NCBI GenBank assembly: GCA_900541975.1 | Contig: UQLR01000029.1 | Coordinates: forward strand, 1 to 16,372 | From: an uncultured Oscillospiraceae bacterium | GTDB lineage: Bacteria; Bacillota; Clostridia; Oscillospirales; Acutalibacteraceae | DNA length: 16,372 nt | Direction of reading: 5' to 3' | In this document: one piece after another, positions 1 through 6,938 of the stretch | Position numbering within the stretch: the stretch's first letter is position 1 | Layout of the letters: every line of letters starts with the position of its first letter | Position numbers and translations under genes: made by a program | The notes under the pieces: model-generated | The model's input: the letters and a program-made list of their open reading frames with translations, nothing else | Databases searched by the model: none | Told to the model about the DNA's origin: nothing

Positions 1-55
1 TCGCTTTTAAAAGCGGCCCGCCCCTGTCGCGTTCAGTTTTTTACAATCTGTCCAT

Positions 56-580
56 TTATAACATTGCACGGAACAACTCTACAGACAAAAAACCGCACAA
101 AAGGCCGAGCAGCGCACCGGCCACAACGTCTGTTAAATAATGTACGCGCAAATATAGCCTGGAAAAACCTATCAGACCTGCAAGAATAAACACCGGGATC
201 GCAACCGGCCAGCATTGCAGCGCCGTAACGGCCACAACAGAAAAAGACGCCGTCGTATGTCCGGACGGAAACGAATAATACCGCGGCCGCTTGATCACAA
301 GCTCATGGTCGTCCAGCTTGTGGCACGGGCGGACCCTGCACACAAGGTGTTTAATCAATATTTCGCCCGCCAAATGTGCAATTACAAGCCCTACTAAAAT
401 ATTCGCGCCAATCAACCGCCAGGGCTTATAAATTAAAAACGGTACGCACATGGCAAACCATACCAGCCCTTTATCCCCCAGCCTCGTCACAAAAACCATC
501 AGTTTATTTCTTCGCGGGTTATGGAGCTTCCCAATCCGGCTAAGAACAATATCGTCAAAATATTGTACACGCTCAAGCAT
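56..580 (-). CDS. PAP2-family membrane phosphatase
   Basis: Encodes 174 residues with the three PAP2 (type 2 phosphatidic acid phosphatase) motifs in order: K77-x6-R84-P85, PSGH at 105-108, and S140-R141 with H147 and D151. H108 and H147 are expected to be the acid/base and nucleophile residues. Hydrophobic stretches around 40-75, 110-138 and 150-170 make it an integral membrane enzyme. Family members dephosphorylate phosphatidate, phosphatidylglycerophosphate or undecaprenyl pyrophosphate, and the substrate cannot be told from sequence. An ATG two codons upstream (586) lies only 1 nt from the AAGGAG ribosome binding site, whereas the ATG at 580 is 7 nt from it, so 580 is the likely start. 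It has its own extended -10 promoter. In context it could supply diacylglycerol or recycle lipid carriers for the envelope genes to the right, which is inference. Confidence 0.93.
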   Translation of the reverse strand: MLERVQYFDDIVLSRIGKLHNPRRNKLMVFVTRLGDKGLVWFAMCVPFLIYKPWRLIGANILVGLVIAHLAGEILIKHLVCRVRPCHKLDDHELVIKRPRYYSFPSGHTTASFSVVAVTALQCWPVAIPVFILAGLIGFSRLYLRVHYLTDVVAGALLGLLCGFLSVELFRAML

Positions 581-612
581 ATACATACTCCTTACTACAG
601 ATTCTAAAGAGT

Positions 613-641
613 ATTATACCATACTTTTGCGCGTATGGACA
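613..641 (-). promoter_or_regulatory. Extended -10 promoter of the PAP2 gene
   Basis: On the minus strand a perfect TATAAT (618-613) is preceded by TGG, giving the extended -10 form TGnTATAAT. The -35 region is weak, as expected for this class. A 6-bp inverted repeat, CCATAC (619-624) and GTATGG (633-638), lies in the spacer just upstream and could be an operator. Predicted transcription starts near 606, leaving a 5' leader of about 25 nt. Confidence 0.6.
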
Positions 642-710
642 GATAAATAAATAGAAAATAACTTCCTGTCAGGATAATTCCTTATCCTTTTTCTACAAAG
701 ATTTTTTCCT

Positions 711-1721
711 TTACGCTTGGATATGAATTAAATGCGCAATCCCCGGGATTGTCTCTCCCTGCTGGGAAGAGGTTGGCGACATAAGCGCACCTGTGGCTAT
801 AAACAAAATATCATGCGCATTTTGCTTTTGCATATTGTTCAAAATATAAGAACACAAAACACTGCCGCTGCAGCCGCAACCGGAACCGCCTGCATGCACA
901 TCCTGTTCTTTTGTGTCGTAAATCAGCACGCCGCAGTCCGTATGCCTGCTGCGAATGTCCATATGATATTCTTCAGACAACAGCGTGCACAACAGCTTAG
1001 ACCCAACTGTCCCAAGATCTCCGGTGATAATCAGATCAAAATCGCTGGGCTTTTTTTGCGTATCCGTCAAATAATTGTGTATTACCTCCGTTGCCGCGGG
1101 CGCCATTGCCGCACCCATATTATTGGCGTCTTTAATACCAAGATCTACAATTTTTCCAATTGTCACCGCTTCAATATGCGGTCCCTGCCCCTGGTTTGCT
1201 ACAATAGCGCAGCCTGCGCCTGTAACGGTCCATTGTGCCGTGGGAGTGCGCTGGCCGCCGTATTCCAGCGGAAAGCGGAACTGCCTTTCCGCCGAACAGA
1301 AATGAGAAGACGTTACCGCCGCACATCTGTGCGCAATGCCCGTATCTACAAATAAAGCAGAAAGCAGCAGGGTCTGCGCCATTGTCGAGCATGCGCCATA
1401 CTGCCCCAGAAAAGGGATATTAAAATTGCGCAGCCCAAAACTGGAGGAAATACACTGGTTGAGAAGGTCCCCTGCAAAAATAGCGTCTATTTCCTCTGCT
1501 TTTACCTTTGCCTTTTCAAGCGCAAGGCTTACCGCCTCTTTTTGCAGCTTGCTTTCGGCCTTTTCCCAAGTATCTTCACCAGCCATTGTGTCATAAAAAA
1601 TTTTGTCAAAACTATCCTTCAGCGGCCCCTCCGCTTCCTTTTTTCCTGCAACGGCAGCCCAGCCAGCCAGCACGGGCTTGTTTTCCGTAATAATTGTATA
1701 TTTCCCCTTGCGCTGTGCCAT
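711..1721 (-). CDS. spoVAD: Stage V sporulation protein AD (SpoVAD)
   Basis: Encodes 336 residues, against 338 in B. subtilis SpoVAD, and aligns along the whole family from memory. Recognisable blocks are AGDLLNQ, the GACST stretch, TSSHFCSAERQFRFP, LEYGGQ, TVTGAG, DMG/NMGAAMAPAA, ITGDLGTVGS, AGGSGCGCS and ATGALMSPT. SpoVAD has a thiolase-like fold, sits on the outer side of the forespore inner membrane and binds dipicolinic acid for uptake during sporulation and release at germination. The reading frame extends upstream to 1817, but the extra 32 residues are lysine/aromatic-rich and overlap the promoter region. The ATG at 1721 matches the family start; an AAGGA lies about 13 nt upstream, which is long. 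The usual spoVAC and spoVAE neighbours are absent: a VanW gene lies upstream behind a terminator and a PAP2 gene downstream. Confidence 0.95.
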   Translation of the reverse strand: MAQRKGKYTIITENKPVLAGWAAVAGKKEAEGPLKDSFDKIFYDTMAGEDTWEKAESKLQKEAVSLALEKAKVKAEEIDAIFAGDLLNQCISSSFGLRNFNIPFLGQYGACSTMAQTLLLSALFVDTGIAHRCAAVTSSHFCSAERQFRFPLEYGGQRTPTAQWTVTGAGCAIVANQGQGPHIEAVTIGKIVDLGIKDANNMGAAMAPAATEVIHNYLTDTQKKPSDFDLIITGDLGTVGSKLLCTLLSEEYHMDIRSRHTDCGVLIYDTKEQDVHAGGSGCGCSGSVLCSYILNNMQKQNAHDILFIATGALMSPTSSQQGETIPGIAHLIHIQA

Positions 1722-1786
1722 ATTGTACGTTTCATCCTTTCCATTTCCGACAAAAACTCTTCTTTCGGTTTTACAGTTTTCTTTTT

Positions 1787-1816
1787 TAGTATAAAGCACA
1801 AAACAAAAAAAATACA
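1787..1816 (-). promoter_or_regulatory. Candidate sporulation-type promoter of spoVAD
   Basis: Minus-strand TGTATT (1816-1811) and TATACTA (1793-1787) are separated by 17 nt. This is close to the forespore sigma-G pattern (a -35 with an ATr core and a -10 of CATnnTA form). It lies just after the terminator of the upstream gene and about 65 nt before the spoVAD start. The match is partial, and assignment to sigma-G rather than sigma-F or sigma-A is inference. Confidence 0.35.
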
Positions 1817-1854
1817 AAAAAAACAGGATAAGCCTAAAAGGCTCACCCTGTTTT
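1816..1854 (-). terminator. Intrinsic terminator of the VanW-domain gene
   Basis: An 8-bp outer stem (1820-1827 with 1847-1854) encloses a 3-nt internal loop and a second 5-bp stem (AGCCT/AGGCT, 1831-1835 with 1839-1843). On the minus strand the hairpin is followed directly by eight T residues (1823-1816). This ends the VanW transcript about 50 nt after its stop codon and separates it from spoVAD. Confidence 0.85.
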
Positions 1855-1901
1855 AATCTTGAAAAACAGCCTGCTTTTATCTTTTTGTTCCAATATTTTG
1901 C

Positions 1902-3761
1902 TTATTCATTTGCAGGCCTTGTGCTTTCCGCCTTTGAACTGCTCGCAGAACGGTCAATCTTTGTCGATACATTACCCGGATCCCCTTCTACAACGTAATG
2001 TCCCTGGGACAGGCTGTAAACAGAATCTGGAAGATCTTCTCTTTTTACTTCCTTTCCGTTAAGATAAAACACGCGCTCCGCTCTATAGCCATATTCTTCT
2101 GATTCAACCCATGTACATTCAGACTCGGTCCTGACCTCGTCAAATTCGGGCGACTGCCAGCCATAAATTTCGCAGTATAACGTAACGCCGTCCATATATG
2201 TTCTGAAAAACATCTGAAATTCCGTATTGTTCTTCAGCTTTAAATCCAGGTTTCCGTAGTCAATTGTCGCATCCAGCCCGCCATATACATATGGGGAGCA
2301 CCATAAATGCGGGTATCTTTCTTCAATCCCCATATTCGCCCGGATTCCCGCGTTATATATTGTTGTAGCGGCCTGGCATATGCCGCCGCCGTATCCCAGC
2401 TCATACTGTCCGTTCGCAATCACGCTGGCAGGAAGATAGCCGTTAGACGCCAAATTGCTGTCGCCGGTACACTCGTTAAACGAAAAAATCCCGCCGGGCT
2501 CTACAATTTTCCCGTTAATAGAATTAAATGCCGTTTTCATATTATGGTTAGCATTATAAGTATTGGTGGAAACGGTACTGAACTTTGCAAGAAGCACCGT
2601 CGCTTTCTTGACCTCGTCCATTGTATGCTCCGGTTTGGTTACGGTCGTCTGCGCCTGAAGCTCCCCGCTTGAAGGGCCTTTTGCAAATAAAATCATAAAA
2701 TCCTGATTCAGCTTTTCCCTGTCCAGCGCCGTACCATTTTTACCTTCTGCATATGTAAACCGTTTGCCCTCCTGCGCGTTCGGGTCAAATTTTGACACGT
2801 GCGGCTCTACCGCGGCAATATCAATCTCTCCGGCTGCCCTTTCCACCACCTTTTCCACAGATGCGCCGGTAATCTGGCAGGATATGGAAAAGTCAATCGT
2901 GCCGGCCTGCTCGTCAATGGTAACGTTGTCCCCCTCCGGCAGGGAAAGCCGGTTCAGGCTTCCTTCCTCAATGGCTTTTGCAACATCTTTGCTGTACTGG
3001 TAAGCCTGCTCTATCACCGCTTCGGTGTTATAGGTATAAGAAAAATCTTCCTGATTAAAGGTCAGCACTTTATCGTTGCTGATAACGTCCACGGAAAATG
3101 CAGGGGCAACCTCCTTATCTTTCACCACAATCAGCGCGGTGGCTTCCTTTATTGTTTTTCCGCTGACGTCAATCCCGCCAATGGACACCCCTTTTGCAAA
3201 AACAGTTTCTTTTGCAGCCGGCTCTGCTCCTTTGGCTTCCGTAACCGGCGCAATGCTGGGGATAACATCCGGATTTAGCAAAAGCACGCCAAAAAACGCC
3301 GCCGACAGCAAAATAATACAGCTGGCAATCCCCAGAACAAAAAGCTTTCCCTTTTTCCTTGGCTTCGTACCGGCCTTATTCCACTTTGCAAAAGAATCCC
3401 CATACTGCGCGCCCGGGCGGCTGAAACTGCTGATATCCTCAAACGTTTCAAATTTGGGTGCCTGCCCCTGTTCCGGCTTCCGCTCTGCATCCCCGCTTTT
3501 TTCTGTCTGCGGCGGTGCCGGCTGTGTCTGGGCGCTTTCCTGTTCAGGCTCATTTTGCACCTGCTCCATCGGTTCCCTTTTCTGTTCAGAAACCTGCCCT
3601 GCATTCTCTTGGGTTGCAGCTGTACGCTGCGTTTTCGGTTCATAATTTTGCTTTTGACGCACCTCGTTTAAGATTTGCTCAATATCTGCGTCGTTATGCT
3701 GTACAGGCTGGTTTTCCTGTGTACGCTCCGTTAAATTTTTTTCCTTTTTTTCGTCGCTCAC
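1902..3761 (-). CDS. VanW-domain (YoaR-like) single-pass membrane protein
   Basis: Encodes 619 residues from a GTG start. GGAAGGAG lies 8 nt upstream of this GTG, while the frame continues to 3839 through 26 codons that include the Shine-Dalgarno itself, so the longer form is unlikely. Order of parts: a hydrophilic Gln/Glu-rich, probably disordered cytoplasmic region (1-138), one membrane helix (about 140-162) after a basic stretch, a region resembling the PG_binding_4 repeat found in YoaR proteins (about 185-380), then the VanW domain (about 398-532) with FSFNECTGDSN, GYLPA and GYGGGICQ, and a short C-terminal tail. Most of the protein is therefore extracellular. VanW proteins are named from vancomycin-resistance clusters, but their reaction is unknown and many clostridial copies are unrelated to resistance. 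No van genes are present here. A cell-wall role is inference. Confidence 0.88.
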   Translation of the reverse strand: MSDEKKEKNLTERTQENQPVQHNDADIEQILNEVRQKQNYEPKTQRTAATQENAGQVSEQKREPMEQVQNEPEQESAQTQPAPPQTEKSGDAERKPEQGQAPKFETFEDISSFSRPGAQYGDSFAKWNKAGTKPRKKGKLFVLGIASCIILLSAAFFGVLLLNPDVIPSIAPVTEAKGAEPAAKETVFAKGVSIGGIDVSGKTIKEATALIVVKDKEVAPAFSVDVISNDKVLTFNQEDFSYTYNTEAVIEQAYQYSKDVAKAIEEGSLNRLSLPEGDNVTIDEQAGTIDFSISCQITGASVEKVVERAAGEIDIAAVEPHVSKFDPNAQEGKRFTYAEGKNGTALDREKLNQDFMILFAKGPSSGELQAQTTVTKPEHTMDEVKKATVLLAKFSTVSTNTYNANHNMKTAFNSINGKIVEPGGIFSFNECTGDSNLASNGYLPASVIANGQYELGYGGGICQAATTIYNAGIRANMGIEERYPHLWCSPYVYGGLDATIDYGNLDLKLKNNTEFQMFFRTYMDGVTLYCEIYGWQSPEFDEVRTESECTWVESEEYGYRAERVFYLNGKEVKREDLPDSVYSLSQGHYVVEGDPGNVSTKIDRSASSSKAESTRPANE

Positions 3762-3817
3762 AATACTTTCTCCTTCCAAATAGGGCACGCAAGCATTAAA
3801 CCGCTGTATTCCTTTAT

Positions 3818-3847
3818 ATAATACACCACATGGTTTCAAAAAGTAAA
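3818..3847 (-). promoter_or_regulatory. Candidate promoter of the VanW-domain gene
   Basis: Minus-strand TTTACT (3847-3842) and TATTAT (3823-3818) are 18 nt apart, about 57 nt upstream of the GTG start. Both hexamers deviate from sigma-A consensus, so this is a moderate candidate in an A+T-rich stretch. Confidence 0.4.
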
Positions 3848-3993
3848 GCTTTATCTGTTTTCCTTACAATGTAAATATTAACAAACTTGCCGAGCTTTAC
3901 TTCCGTTTTTTTGGAAAACCCCTATTTGTTGTTCTCGCGCAGCATACTCCATACAGGAACTGGTATAGACGTATATCCCCTCTTTTTTCCTTA

Positions 3994-4021
3994 TTGAAAA
4001 TGTAAATTTTTTTGTTATAAT
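3994..4021 (+). promoter_or_regulatory. Sigma-A promoter of the glycolipid synthase/serpin operon
   Basis: TTGAAA (3994-3999) and a perfect TATAAT (4016-4021) are separated by 16 nt. Predicted transcription starts near 4028, giving a leader of about 75 nt before the ATG at 4103 with no evident riboswitch or attenuator. Confidence 0.7.
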
Positions 4022-4102
4022 GATAAGTACGGCAGTCTACAAAAAAACGCCGTTTCATACAAAAATTTATAGACCGATAAACAATAAAGGACGGCTGATA
4101 GT

Positions 4103-5455
4103 ATGAAAATTCTGGTCTTATCCGCATCCACAGGCGGAGGGCACATGCGCGCTTCTGCGGCTTTGAAAGCGTACATCACCCAGCACGACAAAAACGCGGT
4201 GGTCAAAATTGTAGACACGCTGGAATATGTAAGCCCCATACTCAATAAAACAGTTTCCGAGGGCTACGTTTTCCTTGCCACCAAAACACCGAAATTATAT
4301 GGAAGCGTCTATAATACCGCTAACAGAGATACCCCCCTTAACAGCATGGTAACAAAAGTAACCGGGCAGCTTACAAAAAAGCTGTACCCGCTGATTTTAG
4401 ATTTTACACCCGATGTGATCGTCACTGTGCATGCTTTTGCAGCGGAAATGGCATCCAATTTAAAAAAGGATTATCATGTAAAAGCACCGCTCATTTGCAT
4501 TATTACAGATTTTGCCCCCCACAAAACCTATATCAACGAAAAAGTGGACAGTTATATTGTTTCGAGCGAAGAAATGGTCGATGCGGTCGAAGCCTTCGGC
4601 GTTCCGCGTGAAAAGATCCACTCGCTGGGGATTCCGATCGATCCATCGTTTTATGAAAAATATGACAGGGTTGAGCTAATGCGGCAAATGCGCCTCGACC
4701 CGCAAAAACCTACCATACTGATTATGGCAGGCAGTTTCGGCGTGACCGATATTTTAAAAATTTATCAGAACATTGCAGAAATAGATTTGGATTTTCAAAT
4801 TATTGTCATTACAGGCAAAAACCCAAAACTTTACGACGCCTTTGAAAAGCTTTTAAACAAATCTGCCGAAGAAGAGACTTCTGTAAAACGGCAAAAGAGC
4901 AAGGATGCAAAAATGCCGTTTGACGCAGACGCCCCGGCAGAGCCTGGTACAAAAAGCCGCAGGGTTTCCGAACTTTCTTCCCAGCTTAAAGAAAAAACCG
5001 GCCATCTTAAAGAGAAATTCAGAGAAACGAAAGCGGAAATAAAGGAAGAACTGCTGGAAAGCGCCTTAATCCAAAAGCTATATAGAGCGTCCGGCAAGGC
5101 AAAGCCCACAAAACTTTTGTATTTTGTCAGTGATGTTAATAAATATATGAGTATTGCCGACCTGATTATTACAAAACCCGGCGGCCTTACGGTTTCAGAA
5201 TCGCTTGCGTCCTCTCTTCCCATGGCAATTTTCAAAGCCTTTCCGGGGCAGGAGGAAGAAAACGCTGATTTTCTGTTGCGCCATAATATGGCAATCAGGC
5301 TTCCAAAGGGCAGAGAATGCCGGGCTGCCGTAGAGGACCTGCTTTTACATCCGGAAAAGCTCGAATCCATGAAAACAGCCTGCCGTGCTTTTTTCAAAGA
5401 ACAGTCTGCAGGCAATATCTATAAGCTGATTCAACAGTTAACACAATCAAGATAG
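4103..5455 (+). CDS. MGDG-synthase/UgtP-family diacylglycerol glycosyltransferase
   Basis: Encodes 450 residues of the GT28-like GT-B family. The N-terminal MGDG-synthase domain starts with the glycine-rich loop STGGGHMRA (about 9-17), and the nucleotide-sugar domain runs from about 200 with MAGSFG (208-213) and the signature TKPGGLTVSESLA (357-369). Relatives in Firmicutes transfer glucose from UDP-glucose to diacylglycerol at the inner face of the membrane, making glycolipids and the anchor of lipoteichoic acid. Between the conserved ITGKN strand (about 236-240) and LLYFVSDVNKYM (338-349) lies a charged insertion of roughly 80 residues (252-336) that ordinary UgtP proteins lack. Its second half looks like a long amphipathic or coiled-coil helix. 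AAAGGA lies about 11 nt before the ATG. It is the first gene of an operon with the serpin, whose ribosome binding site overlaps its stop codon. Confidence 0.9.
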   Translation: MKILVLSASTGGGHMRASAALKAYITQHDKNAVVKIVDTLEYVSPILNKTVSEGYVFLATKTPKLYGSVYNTANRDTPLNSMVTKVTGQLTKKLYPLILDFTPDVIVTVHAFAAEMASNLKKDYHVKAPLICIITDFAPHKTYINEKVDSYIVSSEEMVDAVEAFGVPREKIHSLGIPIDPSFYEKYDRVELMRQMRLDPQKPTILIMAGSFGVTDILKIYQNIAEIDLDFQIIVITGKNPKLYDAFEKLLNKSAEEETSVKRQKSKDAKMPFDADAPAEPGTKSRRVSELSSQLKEKTGHLKEKFRETKAEIKEELLESALIQKLYRASGKAKPTKLLYFVSDVNKYMSIADLIITKPGGLTVSESLASSLPMAIFKAFPGQEEENADFLLRHNMAIRLPKGRECRAAVEDLLLHPEKLESMKTACRAFFKEQSAGNIYKLIQQLTQSR

Positions 5456-5466
5456 GAGATAACCGC

Positions 5467-6765
5467 ATGCTACAATTGAAAAAAACGAAACGTCTGCTTT
5501 GTCTGATTACATCCCTTGCCCTTGTTTTTCTGCTTTTTCTTACTGTACCTGGTTGTACCGGTGAGGAAACAGAACTGATCCCGGCAAGCGAAAACCTGAT
5601 GGCAGGCGTGCAGCGCGGGGAAAGCGCAGCTGCGTATGACTTTACACAGCAGGTACAGGCGCCTGAAAGTTATGAAAAATACGCACAGACGCTTGCGGAT
5701 TTTTCCGCATCTTTAATTCAGGAAGCCGGCCAGGCGGAAAATACGCTTTTGTCGCCGGTTTCCACATACCTGTTGCTTGCTATGGCTGCAAACGGTACAG
5801 ACGGGGATTCTCTTAAACAATGCAGAAAGGTTCTGGGGGATGGCGTTGTCTCTTTAAACAATATTAACGCCTGCTCCGATTACCTTCTGCAGCGTCTGAC
5901 AGCCTTTAACAGCGACACAGCCTCCCTATCGCTGGCCAATTCCATGTGGGTGCGGGACAATATAGATATTAAGCGTACTTTTTTGCAAAAAAACGCAAAT
6001 TACTATAATACCGGCGTATTTTCAGAAGATTTTTCAGACGCGCAAACCCTCCATAAAATAAACGAATGGACAAAGCAACAGACAAACGGTGCTATTTCGT
6101 CTGTATTGAACAGTATAGATTCCCAAACTTCCCTGTCCCTGGTCAGCGCCCTTTCATTGAACGCGCCATGGGTGGCAGCCTATACGGAAAACGACATACA
6201 GCAGGGAACCTTTACTGCAGACAGCGGGAATAAAACTGTACAGTTTATGCGCTCTTCCGAACGGTATATTCAAACGGACAATGCCACCGGCTTCATGAAA
6301 AATCTGGACACACTTCCACTTCGTTTTATCGCTATTCTCCCAAACGAAGACCTTTCACTGGAGGAATACCTTGCAACCCTTACCGGGGAAGAATTGTCCC
6401 ATCTGGCATCCAGCGCTTCCGCCACAGAATTCACACAGGCTTATCTGCCCGTCTTTTCCTGCTCCTATACGCAAGATCTGGCCCCTCTCATGGAAACCAT
6501 GGGCCTGTCTTCCCTTTTTTCAAAAAGTGCAGATTTCAGCAAAATGACATCTGAAAGCGTATGGATGCATGATTTGACGCATAAAACTTCTATCCATATA
6601 GGCCCGCAGGGCGTTCAAGCGGGCTCTGCCACTGTTACAGAGGTTACATCGGACAAGGGCTTCCCAATGGAGGACAGCGTTGTGCTCGATCGCCCGTTTC
6701 TATATATGCTTGTGGACAACGAAAGCAATATTCCCGTTTTAATTGGTACGGTTTTTGATCTCTAA
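5467..6765 (+). CDS. Secreted serpin-family protease inhibitor, probable lipoprotein
   Basis: Encodes 432 residues. A basic N-terminus, a hydrophobic segment (about 10-26) and VPGC at 27-30 suggest a lipoprotein signal with C30 as the lipidated residue, although Pro at -2 is atypical. The rest is a full-length serpin: LLSPVSTYLLLAMAANG (94-110), ANSMWV (157-162), the breach/shutter segment around 226-236, and the C-terminal VVLDRPFLYML (405-415). The hinge (380-390) carries G382 at P15 and small residues at P12-P9, typical of inhibitory serpins. Counting 17 residues from the start of the hinge places the scissile bond near D396-K397; counting back from the DRPF motif allows up to F399. The start is clear, with AGGAG (5454-5458) 8 nt before the ATG and overlapping the upstream stop. 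It probably protects the surface from host or bacterial serine proteases, which is inference. Confidence 0.92.
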   Translation: MLQLKKTKRLLCLITSLALVFLLFLTVPGCTGEETELIPASENLMAGVQRGESAAAYDFTQQVQAPESYEKYAQTLADFSASLIQEAGQAENTLLSPVSTYLLLAMAANGTDGDSLKQCRKVLGDGVVSLNNINACSDYLLQRLTAFNSDTASLSLANSMWVRDNIDIKRTFLQKNANYYNTGVFSEDFSDAQTLHKINEWTKQQTNGAISSVLNSIDSQTSLSLVSALSLNAPWVAAYTENDIQQGTFTADSGNKTVQFMRSSERYIQTDNATGFMKNLDTLPLRFIAILPNEDLSLEEYLATLTGEELSHLASSASATEFTQAYLPVFSCSYTQDLAPLMETMGLSSLFSKSADFSKMTSESVWMHDLTHKTSIHIGPQGVQAGSATVTEVTSDKGFPMEDSVVLDRPFLYMLVDNESNIPVLIGTVFDL

Positions 6766-6830
6766 TTGCATACTTGTCGGCTGTGCCGGATATATTTCTG
6801 TTATAAAACATTGTGTTGATGTTATATTTC

Positions 6831-6858
6831 TTGCTTTTTTTAAAACAAATGTTATAAT
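6831..6858 (+). promoter_or_regulatory. Sigma-A promoter of the flippase/GT2/lipid-kinase operon
   Basis: TTGCTT (6831-6836) and a perfect TATAAT (6853-6858) are 16 nt apart. Predicted transcription starts near 6865, about 75 nt before the TTG start at 6939. No strong terminator separates it from the serpin gene; only a 4-bp CGGC/GCCG hairpin (6778-6788) is seen, so some read-through is possible. Confidence 0.65.
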
Positions 6859-6938
6859 TATATCATCTGTGTGTAAAACTTGGAAAGGCCCATATTATTC
6901 TATTCTGCGCAGGCGGCAGTCTGCAGGGAGGCTTTGCT

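Larger units (their letters stand above)
3762..4102. other. Intergenic region between divergent genes
   Basis: These 341 nt separate the minus-strand VanW gene from the plus-strand glycosyltransferase. They hold the two divergent promoter candidates listed separately and the two ribosome binding sites. Between about 3850 and 3990 I see no conserved RNA structure, terminator or convincing small gene; short open frames there lack a ribosome binding site and have biased composition. Confidence 0.6.

Noticed and set aside
2..15. 14-nt palindrome CGCTTTTAAAAGCG at the left edge
   Set aside because: Too close to the edge to judge; the hairpin would have only a 4-bp G+C-containing stem, and any partner sequence is outside the window.
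671..692. 7-bp hairpin AGGATAA/TTATCCT with a T run on the plus strand
   Set aside because: It would terminate plus-strand transcription, but no plus-strand gene lies upstream; on the minus strand, downstream of spoVAD, it has no T tract.
732..1355. 207-codon plus-strand open frame opposite spoVAD
   Set aside because: Arg/His/Cys-rich shadow of a well-conserved gene, without ribosome binding site.
3076..3645. 189-codon plus-strand open frame opposite the VanW gene
   Set aside because: Shadow of the Gln/Glu-rich and membrane region of the real gene; no supporting start signal.
1902..3839. Vancomycin resistance locus
   Set aside because: Only a VanW-domain protein is present; no vanHAX ligase/dehydrogenase/dipeptidase or VanRS genes, and such proteins are common in Clostridia without resistance.
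4831..5415. 194-codon minus-strand open frame inside the glycosyltransferase gene
   Set aside because: Antisense to conserved GT-B motifs and Ser-rich in the manner of complementary coding; no start signal.
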